NCBI GenBank assembly: GCA_003105035.1
Contig: PQAL01000004.1
Location: 1-64,000, forward strand
Source: Anaerolineales bacterium
Lineage (GTDB): Bacteria; Chloroflexota; Anaerolineae; Anaerolineales; UBA4823
Length of the DNA stretch: 64,000 nt
Direction: 5' to 3'
Below the pieces are notes generated by a model. The model made no database searches, was not told the origin of the DNA, and worked only from the letters and a program-made list of their open reading frames with translations. Made by a program: the position numbers and the translations under genes. Below are positions 1 through 9,690 of this stretch, one piece after another. Each line of letters starts with the position of its first letter. Position 1 is the stretch's first letter.

Positions 1-1080
1 GGCACCAAGTGGTCCTTCATCGACAACAAGAGCTGGCCGCATTACGTGGTGGCCAATGCTGACGAGTCCGAACCGGGCACCTTCAAGGACCGCGAGATCA
101 TGGAGTGCAATCCCTTCCAATTCCTGGAGGGGGTTGCCATCGCCTCCTACGCAGTGGGTGCCAGGGCGGCCTACATCTACCTGCGGGGCGAATTCTGGAC
201 GGTTGCCGCCATCCTCGATAAGAAGATCGCCGAGATGGAAAAAGCCGGTCTGCTGGGGGAGGCACTTTTCGGCAGCGACTTTTCACTGCGCATTTACACC
301 CACCTGGGTGCGGGAGCCTACATCTGCGGCGAGGAGACGGCTCTGCTTGAGTCCATCGAGGGGAAACGCGGCCAGCCACGCATCCGGCCTCCCTTCCCGG
401 CGGTGTATGGTTTGTACGGCAAGCCCACCGTGGTCAACAACGTTGAAACGCTCGCCAACGTTCCACTGATCATTTCAAAAGGGGCCGACTGGTACAAGTC
501 GCTGGGCACTCCTGACAGCGCTGGTGTGAAGATCTTCTCCCTCTCCGGGCATGTGAAGCAGCCCGGGAATTACGAACTACCTTTTGGCACCACCTACCGT
601 GAGTTGATCTATACCCACGGCGGCGGCGTAAGCGATGACCGCCCGGTCAAGGCCATCATGTCGGCGGGAGCCTCGTCAGCCATGATCATTGCCGACGACA
701 AGGCGCTCGATACCCCCATGGATTATGCTTCGGTGCGCGGCCTGGGTGCAGATCTGGGGTCCGCCTCCGTGATCGTCATCAATGACAGTGTGGATATGGA
801 CTGGGTCATTAACAAGACCATCCGATTCTTTAAACACGAATCCTGCGGCAAGTGCACTCCCTGCCGGGAAGGAACCTATTGGATGCAGCACCTGATCGAG
901 CGCATTAAGCGCGGCGAGGAAGTGAAAGCCAATACAGAACTGCTCCATAGCGTGGCAAAGCAGATGCAGAATAAATGCCTGTGCCCGCTGGGTGAGTTCT
1001 CCACAATGGCGGTCACCACTGCCATCGAGCGCTTCCCGGCAGACTTTGAACCCTCCCACAGCGGAGGCGGCCATGGCTAA
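1..1080 (+). CDS. nuoF: NADH-quinone oxidoreductase subunit F, 5' partial
   Basis: C-terminal about 359 residues of the NADH- and FMN-binding subunit of complex I; the reading frame is open from base 1, so the start lies outside the window. The visible part holds the glycine-rich region around GAGAYICGEETAL and, near the C-terminus, the N3 [4Fe-4S] ligands (CGKCTPC, then CLCPLGEF). In the enzyme this subunit oxidises NADH and passes electrons through FMN to the cluster chain in NuoG. The stop overlaps the nuoG start by 8 bp, so the two are translationally coupled. Identification is by strong family resemblance. Confidence 0.96.
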   Translation, partial: GTKWSFIDNKSWPHYVVANADESEPGTFKDREIMECNPFQFLEGVAIASYAVGARAAYIYLRGEFWTVAAILDKKIAEMEKAGLLGEALFGSDFSLRIYTHLGAGAYICGEETALLESIEGKRGQPRIRPPFPAVYGLYGKPTVVNNVETLANVPLIISKGADWYKSLGTPDSAGVKIFSLSGHVKQPGNYELPFGTTYRELIYTHGGGVSDDRPVKAIMSAGASSAMIIADDKALDTPMDYASVRGLGADLGSASVIVINDSVDMDWVINKTIRFFKHESCGKCTPCREGTYWMQHLIERIKRGEEVKANTELLHSVAKQMQNKCLCPLGEFSTMAVTTAIERFPADFEPSHSGGGHG

Positions 1081-3493
1081 AATGGTTTCCCTGACGATCG
1101 ATGGAAAACCGGTCAGTGTGCCGGAAGGTACGCTCATCGTTAATGCCGCCAAGCAGGTCGGCATTGACATCCCCGTCTTCTGCTATCACCCGAAGATGGA
1201 ACCGGTGGGGATGTGCCGTCAATGCCTGGTGGAAGTGGGCCGCCCGGTGGTGGACCGCGCCACCGGACAGGTGGTGATGGAAGGTGACAAGCCCAAGATC
1301 GGTTTTGGCCCCAAACTCGAAACCGCCTGCACCACCCCGGTCTCGGAAGGCATGCAGGTCTTGAGCCAGTCTGAAAAAGCCAAGGCTTCTCAAAAAGAGA
1401 TCCTGGAATTCCTGCTCACCTCGCATCCCCTGGACTGCCCCGTCTGCGATAAGGGCGGCGAATGCCCGCTGCAGAACCTGACCATGGCCCATGCCTCACC
1501 GCAAAGCCGTTATCAGTACAGCGAGAAGCACCATGCCGGCAAACATGTGCCCCTGGGCGACCTGATCTGGCTGGACCGCGAACGCTGCATCCAGTGCGCC
1601 CGCTGCATCCGCTTCCAGGATGAAATTGCCGGGGAGCCCGTGCTGGCCTTCTACCAGCGCGGTCGTGCCACCGACATCATAACCAATTCCGAGCCGGGTT
1701 TTGACTCGATCTTCTCCGGCAACACTTCCGACATCTGCCCGGTGGGTGCATTGACCACTGCGGACTTCCGCTTTGGAGCCCGCCCGTGGGAGATGAAGGC
1801 GGCTGCATCCATCTGTCCGCACTGCCCAGTGGGCTGCAACGTAACGCTGAACACCCGGCGGGAAGCCAGTTCGGGCGGAAAAGTAGCCATCAAGCGGGTC
1901 ATGCCGCGTCAGAACGAAGCCGTGAACGAGATCTGGCTGTGCGACAAGGGCCGCTTCGCCCATCATTATGTCGAATCTGCCAGCCGGCTGGACCAGGTGC
2001 TGGTAAGGAGGAATGGCGAACTCCAGCAGGCATCCTGGCAGGAAGGCCTGCAAACGGTGGCGATGGCCCTTAAGGAGGCGGGTAATGAGGCCGTCATCCT
2101 TGCCAGCGGACGGCTTTCCAATGAAGACCTGTTCACGCTGAAAGGCCTGTCTGACAGCCTGGGTGGCAAAGCCCTGCTTTACACCCACATGGGTGGAGGT
2201 GAACAAACCCTCGCCTACGGCGTCAGTGCCGGGATGGACTTCTCAAGTATGGGCAAGGGCACCATCCTCCTGGTGGTGGCTTCGGACCTGTACCAGGAAG
2301 CCCCGCTCTGGTACCTGCGTATCAAGCAGGCTGCCAGGCGCGGTGCCACCCTGATCGTGGTGAATGCACGCCAGACCAAGCTGGACCCCTGGGCTGCCTT
2401 TGTGGTCCGGACTTCCTACGGGGACGAAGTGGAAACCGTCCAAGGTCTCCCCGGCAAGGAGAAGATCGGTGCACTGATCCAGTCGGCTGAGAACCTGGTG
2501 GTGCTTTATGGCTCGGACGGACTTGGGTTGGAAGGTTCCAGTGCCCTGGCGGCAGCCTGTGCTGAACTGGTGAAGGCCCACGCCGGAAAACCAAACAGCG
2601 GCCTGATCGGCGTTTGGCCCCGGGCGAATGACCAGGGAGCCTGGGAAATTGGCTTTAAACCAGCGGAAGATCTGGCAAAGACCCTCAGCGGCAAGACGGT
2701 CTACGTGGTGGCAGCCGATCCTGCTGGCGATGACCCACTGCTGCAGCAGGCTCTCAAGGGAGCCAAATTTCTGGCGGTGCAGGAATTGTTCCTGACCGAA
2801 ACCGCAAAACTGGCACAGGTGGTTCTTCCGGCGCGATCCTACACCGAATGCGAAGGCTCCTACACCTCCGGCGAACGTAGGGTGCAGCGTTTCTACCCTG
2901 CCATATCGGCGCGCGGCGAAGCGCGCCAGGATTTCGCCATCACCAGTGCCATTGCCAGTGAAATCGGCGTGACCCTGGAGAGCGGCTCACCGGCGCGGGT
3001 AATGAATTCCCTGGCCGGCACGCTGAAAGCCTATAAAGGCATTACCTACCGCAGCCTGGCAGCCACGCATGAGCAAGCCCCACTGGTGGGACGTGGCGAC
3101 TTGTACTACGGCGGCACGACCTATGAAAACCGGCAGGGCCTGGGCGTGCACCTGGCCCTGGCGGGCTCTGCCCCCGCGGCTGCTCCAGCGCCCGCCTCCT
3201 TGCGGCCGTTGGATGACAGGCTCCTGGCGGTGCCTGTGACACATTTATACGACCCCGGCGTCACTTTGACTGGTTCCAGCCTGCTGGAGGCGCATATCCG
3301 CCAGGTTGAAGTGCTCGTGCACCCCGAGACCGCCCGCAAGTACGGGTTTACCCAAGGCGGTCCGGTCACCGTGAACGGGGTGGAAGCCAGGCTGAAGGTG
3401 GATGAAAACGTCCCGGCTTCGGTCATGCTTCTGCCGCGCAGGTTGGGTCTGTCGATCCATGCTCCAGCCTATGCTGAAATAAAGAAGGCATAA
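1073..3493 (+). CDS. nuoG: NADH-quinone oxidoreductase subunit G
   Basis: Iron-sulfur subunit of the complex I peripheral arm, 806 residues. The start MAKMVSLTIDGK at 1073 is chosen because a [2Fe-2S] ferredoxin domain begins there; the upstream in-frame ATG at 992 lies inside nuoF. N-terminal cysteines (CYHP, CRQC) match the 2Fe-2S site, followed by the His-containing cluster region (SHPLDCPVCDKGGECPLQ), a ferredoxin pair (CIQCARC and CPVG) and CPHCPVGC before a molybdopterin-oxidoreductase-like domain. The C-terminal part is Ala/Pro-rich around residue 700 and ends in a molybdopterin dinucleotide-binding-like fold. It relays electrons from NuoF toward NuoI. Confidence 0.95.
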   Translation: MAKMVSLTIDGKPVSVPEGTLIVNAAKQVGIDIPVFCYHPKMEPVGMCRQCLVEVGRPVVDRATGQVVMEGDKPKIGFGPKLETACTTPVSEGMQVLSQSEKAKASQKEILEFLLTSHPLDCPVCDKGGECPLQNLTMAHASPQSRYQYSEKHHAGKHVPLGDLIWLDRERCIQCARCIRFQDEIAGEPVLAFYQRGRATDIITNSEPGFDSIFSGNTSDICPVGALTTADFRFGARPWEMKAAASICPHCPVGCNVTLNTRREASSGGKVAIKRVMPRQNEAVNEIWLCDKGRFAHHYVESASRLDQVLVRRNGELQQASWQEGLQTVAMALKEAGNEAVILASGRLSNEDLFTLKGLSDSLGGKALLYTHMGGGEQTLAYGVSAGMDFSSMGKGTILLVVASDLYQEAPLWYLRIKQAARRGATLIVVNARQTKLDPWAAFVVRTSYGDEVETVQGLPGKEKIGALIQSAENLVVLYGSDGLGLEGSSALAAACAELVKAHAGKPNSGLIGVWPRANDQGAWEIGFKPAEDLAKTLSGKTVYVVAADPAGDDPLLQQALKGAKFLAVQELFLTETAKLAQVVLPARSYTECEGSYTSGERRVQRFYPAISARGEARQDFAITSAIASEIGVTLESGSPARVMNSLAGTLKAYKGITYRSLAATHEQAPLVGRGDLYYGGTTYENRQGLGVHLALAGSAPAAAPAPASLRPLDDRLLAVPVTHLYDPGVTLTGSSLLEAHIRQVEVLVHPETARKYGFTQGGPVTVNGVEARLKVDENVPASVMLLPRRLGLSIHAPAYAEIKKA

Positions 3494-3503
3494 GGAAGGC
3501 ACA

Positions 3504-4637
3504 ATGAACTTTCCCATGGTATTGGAATGGCTTATCAAAGGCTTTGTGTGGGCACTGATCCTGCTGGGCGGTTTTGCCTACCTTACGCTCTACGAGCGCA
3601 AGGCACTGGCGCGCATCCAGTCTCGCATCGGCCCCAACCGCGCCGGGCCATGGGGTATCCTCCAGCCTATCGCGGACGCGGTCAAGCTGATCTTTAAAGA
3701 GGAACTCACCCCGGCCAATGTGGATAAATTGATCTTCCTGCTCTCCCCGGTCATCACGGTGGTGCCGGCGGTGGTAATCACGGCGGTGGTACCCTGGGGG
3801 CCCAGCCTGAATATTTTCGGCTACCACCTGGATCTGTATATCGCAGATATCAATGTGGGCGTGCTGTACATCATGTCGATCGCCTCCATTGCAGTGTATG
3901 GCATTGTACTGGCAGGCTGGTCTTCCAATAACAAGTATGCCATGCTGGGTGGTTTGCGCTCGTCGGCGCAGATGATCAGTTATGAGATCGCCCTGGGGTT
4001 GTCATTCGTCTCGGTGGTCCTGTTGGCTGGTTCAATGAACATGCTCGATATCGTCCACCTGCAGGGCGGATACTGGTTGAACTTCATTCCCAAGTGGTTC
4101 GTGGTGCTCCAGCCGGTCGGGACGGCCATCTTCCTGATCGCCACCCTGGCGGAGGTCAACCGCGCCCCCTTCGACATGCCCGAAGCCGAGCAGGAACTGA
4201 CCGCCGGGTACCATACCGAGTACTCCGGCATGAAGTTCGCCCTGCTGTTCATGGCCGAATATACCAAGATGATCGCCATCAGTGCCATCGGGGCCACCAT
4301 CTTCTTTGGCGGCTACAATGGTCCTTTCATTAATAAGTTTCCCTGGCTTGGACCGATCTACATCTTCATCAAGATCCTGCTGCTGCTGTTTGGAATGATC
4401 TGGGTGCGGGCGACCTTCCCACGCATCCGTTACGACCGCCTGATGGCTTTTGGGTGGAAAGTACTCCTGCCGCTCTCGCTGGCGCTGGTCTTCATCACGG
4501 CGGTGGGGATCATGCTGGGGCAGCAGGTGAACCCGGGATTGGTATTCATCATCCCGGTGGCATCCCTGCTGGCAGGCGGTGTGGCGGTTGCGCTGATCGA
4601 CCGAACGCTAAGGAGAAAAGACTATGCGCGTCGTTGA
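3504..4637 (+). CDS. nuoH: NADH-quinone oxidoreductase subunit H
   Basis: Membrane subunit of complex I, 377 residues with about eight to nine hydrophobic segments. It has the family signature [21 protein letters not shown] near the N-terminus and the acidic loop [20 protein letters not shown], which in this family lines the quinone channel. It links the peripheral arm to the proton-pumping arm. It starts 10 bp after nuoG and its 3' end overlaps nuoI by 14 bp, as expected in one operon. Confidence 0.96.
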   Translation: MNFPMVLEWLIKGFVWALILLGGFAYLTLYERKALARIQSRIGPNRAGPWGILQPIADAVKLIFKEELTPANVDKLIFLLSPVITVVPAVVITAVVPWGPSLNIFGYHLDLYIADINVGVLYIMSIASIAVYGIVLAGWSSNNKYAMLGGLRSSAQMISYEIALGLSFVSVVLLAGSMNMLDIVHLQGGYWLNFIPKWFVVLQPVGTAIFLIATLAEVNRAPFDMPEAEQELTAGYHTEYSGMKFALLFMAEYTKMIAISAIGATIFFGGYNGPFINKFPWLGPIYIFIKILLLLFGMIWVRATFPRIRYDRLMAFGWKVLLPLSLALVFITAVGIMLGQQVNPGLVFIIPVASLLAGGVAVALIDRTLRRKDYARR

Positions 4638-5142
4638 GCCTGTGGTGGAACTGGTTCGGGGCATGTGGACGACGCTCCGGATGATGTTTGACAAACCGGT
4701 CACCATCCAGTACCCGGAAGAGAAAAAACCCGTCAAGCCCCGCTTCCGCGGCCGGCATGTCTTAAAGCGCTACGAGAATGGCCTGGAAAAGTGCATCGGC
4801 TGTGCCCTGTGTGCCGCTGCCTGCCCGGCGGATGCCATCTTCGTCGAGTCAGCCGAAAACACTGATGAACGGCGTTTCTCACCCGGCGAGCGCTATGCCA
4901 GCACGTACGAGATCAACATGCTGCGCTGCATTTACTGCGGTTTTTGTGAGGATGCCTGCCCTACCGAAGCGATCGTGCTGGGTGACCAATATGAGCTGTC
5001 CTTCACCGACCGGCGGCAATCGATCTACCCCAAGGAAATGCTGATCGAGCCTGTTCCGGCGGGCGGGAAGCCCACCCCCCAGGAGACCGAGCCGGGCCTT
5101 TACACCCGCTCGGTGCCTGAAATGAAAGATCCACAAGATTGA
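4624..5142 (+). CDS. nuoI: NADH-quinone oxidoreductase subunit I
   Basis: 172-residue 8Fe ferredoxin-type subunit carrying clusters N6a and N6b. Two complete motifs are visible, [12 protein letters not shown] and [12 protein letters not shown]. It accepts electrons from NuoG and passes them toward the terminal cluster and quinone. The start is supported by an AAGGAG Shine-Dalgarno at about 4610-4615, inside the end of nuoH. Confidence 0.96.
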   Translation: MRVVEPVVELVRGMWTTLRMMFDKPVTIQYPEEKKPVKPRFRGRHVLKRYENGLEKCIGCALCAAACPADAIFVESAENTDERRFSPGERYASTYEINMLRCIYCGFCEDACPTEAIVLGDQYELSFTDRRQSIYPKEMLIEPVPAGGKPTPQETEPGLYTRSVPEMKDPQD

Positions 5143-5149
5143 GACACCC

Positions 5150-5671
5150 ATGAACCTGACCCTCATCTTCTTCATCATCCTGGCGGTTGTTGCCATCGCT
5201 TCTGCAGCAGGCTTATTGATCAGCCGGAATTCGGTCTATGCCGCCCTGTACCTGGTGCTCAACTTTGCCTGCGTGGCTGTGTTCTATCTCCTGCTGGGCG
5301 CCCCCTTCATCGCCCTGGCGCAGGTGACCGTTTACGCCGGCGCTATCATGGTGTTGTTCCTGTTCGTCATCATGCTGCTGGGTGCGGATAAACTGCCACG
5401 TGGGCAGGTCCTGCCCTGGCAGCGGCCTGTGGCCATCGTGCTGGCGGGGGTGCTGCTGGCGGAAGCGGGCTTTCTGCTCATCCAACGCCTCAACCTGAGC
5501 ACCAGCCTGGCCAACCCGGACGCATCTGCCAACACCACCGCCAACCTGCAGGAACTGGCAAAAATGCTCTTCAGCCAGTACCTGCTGCCATTTGAAGTGA
5601 CCTCCGTGCTGCTGCTGGTGGCAATGATCGGTGTGATTGTGCTGACGAAAAAAGAGAAAGGAGAGGCCTAA
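5150..5671 (+). CDS. nuoJ: NADH-quinone oxidoreductase subunit J
   Basis: 173-residue membrane subunit of complex I with five predicted transmembrane helices; the segment [17 protein letters not shown] is the typical NuoJ helix 3 with its pi-bulge region. It sits 7 bp after nuoI and its stop overlaps the nuoK start by 1 bp. No anomalies seen. Confidence 0.95.
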   Translation: MNLTLIFFIILAVVAIASAAGLLISRNSVYAALYLVLNFACVAVFYLLLGAPFIALAQVTVYAGAIMVLFLFVIMLLGADKLPRGQVLPWQRPVAIVLAGVLLAEAGFLLIQRLNLSTSLANPDASANTTANLQELAKMLFSQYLLPFEVTSVLLLVAMIGVIVLTKKEKGEA

Positions 5672-5982
5672 TGGAGCAAACCATCCCTCTCACCTATTAC
5701 CTGCTGGTTTCAGCCATCCTGTTCGTGATGGGCGCGCTGGGGGTGCTGGTCCGGCGCAACCCATTGATCATCTTCATGTCGATCGAGTTGATGTTGAATG
5801 CAGCCAACCTGGCGTTCGTGGCGTTTGCCCGCTCCTTTGGCGTGCTCACCGGTCAGATCTTCGTTTTCTTTGTGATGACCGTGGCGGCTGCAGAAGTGGC
5901 GGTGGGCCTGGCCCTGATCGTGATCATCTTCCGCACACGACACAACATTGATGTGGATCAGATGAACAGCCTGAAAGGATAA
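5671..5982 (+). CDS. nuoK: NADH-quinone oxidoreductase subunit K
   Basis: 103-residue, three-helix membrane subunit. Conserved glutamates of the proton path are visible in the helix [16 protein letters not shown] and in the last helix, [16 protein letters not shown]. It forms part of the antiporter-like chain with NuoL, NuoM and NuoN. Coupled to nuoJ through overlapping stop and start codons. Confidence 0.96.
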   Translation: MEQTIPLTYYLLVSAILFVMGALGVLVRRNPLIIFMSIELMLNAANLAFVAFARSFGVLTGQIFVFFVMTVAAAEVAVGLALIVIIFRTRHNIDVDQMNSLKG

Positions 5983-5987
5983 GCGCA

Positions 5988-8057
5988 ATGGAAACTTCTG
6001 GTCTGTTCTCGCTTGTACCCCTGATCGTCTTCCTGCCGGTGGCGGGCTTGCTGGTCAACATGATCTTCGGCGGCCGCATGAGTGAAAAAGGCATCGGCAC
6101 AGTTGCCAGCCTGGCTTCCGGGCTTTCATTCGCAGTGGCTGTCCTGCTGGGCATTGCGCTATGGACCAGCAGCGGCGAGGCTGTGGTGGTCCCATTTGCC
6201 GACTGGCTGCACATTGGTGACCTGAACGTTGCCTGGGATTTCCGGGTGGATACACTTTCGGTGGTGATGATGCTGGTGGTCTCCGGCGTTGGCACCCTCA
6301 TTCATATCTATGCCATCGGTTACATGCATGAGGATGTGCGCTTCAAGAACGATCCGGGCCGCTACCGCCGCTTCTTCGTGTTCCTGAACCTGTTCATCGC
6401 CATGATGATGATCCTGGTCAGCGGCGACTCCTACCTGATGCTGTTCGTCGGCTGGGAAGGGGTGGGCTTGTGCTCCTTCCTGCTGATCGGCTTCTGGTAT
6501 GAGATGGATACACTCGGCAGGCCTTCGTGGGCGAATTCCAATGCCGCCAAAAAAGCCATGATCGCCAACCGCATCGGTGACTTTGGTTTTCTACTGGCAG
6601 CCTTCACCATGTTCTGGTGGTTCAAGAGCCTCAATTTTACCGAGGTCTTCGAGCAGGCCGCCACCATCCCTTCCAATGTGATCCTAATGATCACGCTCTT
6701 CCTGCTGGTGGGCGTGGCAGGCAAGTCAGCCCAGATCCCGCTCTACGTCTGGTTGCCAGACGCCATGGCTGGCCCAACACCGGTTTCCGCCCTCATCCAT
6801 GCCGCCACCATGGTAACCGCCGGCGTGTACCTGGTCACCCGCTCCGCCCCGCTCTACATGCTTGCTCCACAGGCACAAACGGTGGTGGCGTTGGTGGGAG
6901 GCATTACCGCCCTGTTTGCCGCCACCATTGCGGTGGGACAGTATGACATTAAGAAGGTGCTGGCTTATTCCACCATCTCGCAGTTGGGGTTCATGGTGGC
7001 TGCGGTGGGCATGGGAGCCTATGTGGCCGGCATGTTCCACCTGGTGACGCATGCCTTCTTCAAGGCTTTGTTGTTCCTTTCAGCCGGCTCCGTCATCCTG
7101 GGCATGGAACGCGGGCATCACCACCTTCCGCACGAAGCCCATGGCGAACACCACGAAGAGGTCTTTGATCCCGGCGACATGCGCAACATGGGCGGCTTGC
7201 GCAAACAAATGCCTGTCACCTTCTGGCTCTACCTGGTGGGTGCGTTGGCCCTGGCGGGCATCTTCCCCTTGGCGGGGTTCTGGTCCAAGGATGAGATCCT
7301 GGCAGATGCCTTCCACCAATTTCCCCTGGTATATGCCCTGCTTAGCGTGGCAGCCTTCCTGACCGCCTTTTACATGGGCCGCCAGGTCTGGATGGTCTTC
7401 TTTGGAAAAGCCCGCCATGCCGCGGCCGGGCATGCCCAGGAAAGCCCCAAGGTCATCACCATCCCGCTCATGGTCCTGGCGGGGTTGGCGATCCTGGGTG
7501 GGGCACTGAATTTGCCCGGGCTGCACAGCCTGACCCTCTGGTTGGAACATTCCATCGAGGGCATCGAAGCCGGGGAATTCAACTTCATGGTGGCGGCCGT
7601 CTCCACCGGGCTGGCTTTGCTGGCCATCTTCCTGGCATGGCTGCTTTACGGACGCAAGCCACTGGCGCAGGGAGAAAAGGATCCGCTGAAGAAAATGCTC
7701 GGCCCGCTCTTTACCGTCTTCGAGCGAAAATACTGGGTGGATGAAGCCTACAATGCTCTCATCCTCGACCGGTATGTGGATCTTTCCCGCTTCCTGGCAA
7801 ATGTGATCGATGGAAGATTCTGGCATGACTGGGTGCATGACAAGCTCATCGCCGGTACCTACAACTGGTTTGCACGCACCTTCCTGGACCTGCGCGTGGA
7901 CCAGCAGTTTATCGATGCCATCGCCAATGGTCTGGGGAAGATCACCCAGCGCGTTTCAGGTGGTTTGCGCCGCCTGCAGAATGGCTTTGTACGCAGTTAT
8001 GCCATGGCGGTGCTTGCAGGTGTTGCCATCATTATTGGCTATCTATTGTTGAAATAA
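5988..8057 (+). CDS. nuoL: NADH-quinone oxidoreductase subunit L
   Basis: 689-residue distal antiporter-like subunit. The core motif KSAQIPLYVWLPDAMAGPTP and the following HAATMVTAGVYL hold the lysine and histidines of the proton channel. The long C-terminal region corresponds to the lateral amphipathic helix and final transmembrane helix. A histidine-rich loop (residues about 374-390, GHHHLPHEAHGEHHEE) sits between helices. Five bases separate it from nuoK. Confidence 0.96.
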   Translation: METSGLFSLVPLIVFLPVAGLLVNMIFGGRMSEKGIGTVASLASGLSFAVAVLLGIALWTSSGEAVVVPFADWLHIGDLNVAWDFRVDTLSVVMMLVVSGVGTLIHIYAIGYMHEDVRFKNDPGRYRRFFVFLNLFIAMMMILVSGDSYLMLFVGWEGVGLCSFLLIGFWYEMDTLGRPSWANSNAAKKAMIANRIGDFGFLLAAFTMFWWFKSLNFTEVFEQAATIPSNVILMITLFLLVGVAGKSAQIPLYVWLPDAMAGPTPVSALIHAATMVTAGVYLVTRSAPLYMLAPQAQTVVALVGGITALFAATIAVGQYDIKKVLAYSTISQLGFMVAAVGMGAYVAGMFHLVTHAFFKALLFLSAGSVILGMERGHHHLPHEAHGEHHEEVFDPGDMRNMGGLRKQMPVTFWLYLVGALALAGIFPLAGFWSKDEILADAFHQFPLVYALLSVAAFLTAFYMGRQVWMVFFGKARHAAAGHAQESPKVITIPLMVLAGLAILGGALNLPGLHSLTLWLEHSIEGIEAGEFNFMVAAVSTGLALLAIFLAWLLYGRKPLAQGEKDPLKKMLGPLFTVFERKYWVDEAYNALILDRYVDLSRFLANVIDGRFWHDWVHDKLIAGTYNWFARTFLDLRVDQQFIDAIANGLGKITQRVSGGLRRLQNGFVRSYAMAVLAGVAIIIGYLLLK

Positions 8058-8122
8058 TCTCATTATTTGAACCCCCCATCGCCCGGGCTGTGGAGGTGGT
8101 TCAAAATGACTGAGGAGTGAAC

Positions 8123-9628
8123 ATGAACTTAATTACCAATCCCCTCATCCTGGTGACATTCTTCCCACTGCTGGGTGTCCTGGCACTGCTCTTTGTCCGC
8201 TCGGATCGCAAGACTCTCATGCGCTGGATCAGCCTGCTGGTCTCCCTGGTCACTTTTGGTCTGTCGATCTGGATGCTGACGTTGTTCGACAAGGCCAACC
8301 CAGAACTGCAGTTGGGATTTAACCTGCCCTGGATCCAGGTGGCAAACTGGAATATCAGTTTCATCATGGGCGTGGACGGTCTGAGCATCCTGCTGGTGTT
8401 GCTTACCACCTTCCTGACCCCCATTTCCATCCTTTCCACCTGGACTGCGGTCGAGGAACGGGTGAAAGAGTTCATGATCTTCTTCCTGCTGCTGGAAGTG
8501 GGCATGTTGGGCGTTTTCCTGGCGCAGGATCTGTTCCTGTTCTACATCTTCTGGGAATTCACCCTGGTGCCGATGTACTTCCTGATCGGCATCTGGGGCG
8601 GACCGCGCCGCATCTACGCCGCCATCAAGTTCTTCCTGTACACCATGGCTGGCTCGATCCTGATGCTGCTGGCCATCCTGTGGCTGGGCATCAACCAGGG
8701 TACCTTCAGCGTACCCGACCTGATCAAGAACGGCGGCATTCCCGGCAACATCCAGCTTTGGTTGTTCCTGGCTTTCGCAGCTGCCTTCGCCATCAAGGTA
8801 CCCATGTGGCCGCTGCACTCGTGGCTGCCAGACGCACACGTGGAAGCCCCCACCGCCGGTTCTGTGATCCTGGCGGGTGTACTGCTGAAGATGGGCACGT
8901 ATGGCTTCCTGCGCTTCAACCTGCCTCTTTTCCCTGATGCGGTCAAGCAAGCCGCACCCTGGATGGCTCTCCTGGCAGTCATTGGCATCCTGTACGGCGC
9001 GGCTGTCTCGTACGCGCAGAAGGACATCAAGAAACTGGTTGCTTATTCATCGGTCAGCCACCTGGGCTTTGTAATGCTGGGCTTGTTTGCCCTGAATGCC
9101 CAGGGGGTGGAGGGGGCCATCCTGCAGATGATCAACCACGGTTTGAGCACGGGTGCGTTGTTCCTCCTGGTGGGCATGGTGTACGAGCAAACTCACACGC
9201 GGGAATTCAGTGTGTACGGTGGATTGTGGAAGATCATGCCGGTGTATGGCACGGTGATGTTGATCGTGGCCCTCTCATCGATGGGCTTGCCTGGTCTGAA
9301 CGGTTTCATCGGCGAATTTGCGATCCTGCTGGGTGCGTTTGGCTCCAAGGCCATCGGCTCACCCTGGTTTGCCGGGTTGGCCGCGGCGGGTGTCATTCTG
9401 GCGGCTGTGTATATCCTGTACATGTTCCAGAAGATGTTCCTGGGACCCGAAGGCTCGATCGTGGAAGATGTGAAGAAGCACGGGCATGCCCTGCGCGACC
9501 TGAATTTGCGCGAAATCGTCACCGTCCTGCCTCTTCTGGTCTTCATCTTCTGGATTGGCCTGTACCCCAAGCCATTCTTTGACCTGATCGCTCCTGCAGT
9601 AGAAAAACTACTGATCGCCTTTCATTAG
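8123..9628 (+). CDS. nuoM: NADH-quinone oxidoreductase subunit M
   Basis: 501-residue antiporter-like proton-pumping subunit of complex I. It carries the signature FAIKVPMWPLHSWLPDAHVEAPT and the glutamate-containing helix near residue 140 (FYIFWEFTLVPMYFLIG). ATG at 8123 is preferred over the in-frame GTG at 8117 because GAGGAG at 8112-8117 is correctly spaced only from the ATG. A 65-bp gap separates it from nuoL. Confidence 0.95.
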   Translation: MNLITNPLILVTFFPLLGVLALLFVRSDRKTLMRWISLLVSLVTFGLSIWMLTLFDKANPELQLGFNLPWIQVANWNISFIMGVDGLSILLVLLTTFLTPISILSTWTAVEERVKEFMIFFLLLEVGMLGVFLAQDLFLFYIFWEFTLVPMYFLIGIWGGPRRIYAAIKFFLYTMAGSILMLLAILWLGINQGTFSVPDLIKNGGIPGNIQLWLFLAFAAAFAIKVPMWPLHSWLPDAHVEAPTAGSVILAGVLLKMGTYGFLRFNLPLFPDAVKQAAPWMALLAVIGILYGAAVSYAQKDIKKLVAYSSVSHLGFVMLGLFALNAQGVEGAILQMINHGLSTGALFLLVGMVYEQTHTREFSVYGGLWKIMPVYGTVMLIVALSSMGLPGLNGFIGEFAILLGAFGSKAIGSPWFAGLAAAGVILAAVYILYMFQKMFLGPEGSIVEDVKKHGHALRDLNLREIVTVLPLLVFIFWIGLYPKPFFDLIAPAVEKLLIAFH

Positions 9629-9690
9629 CCACACATGAACGACGTACTCCTTTCTAATCCTTCCCTGTTCACCTGTGGTTCGGAGCATCC

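Noticed and set aside
7080-7838. 252-codon minus-strand open frame inside nuoL
   Set aside because: Shadow of nuoL; composition is His/Gln/Gly-rich and no domain is seen.
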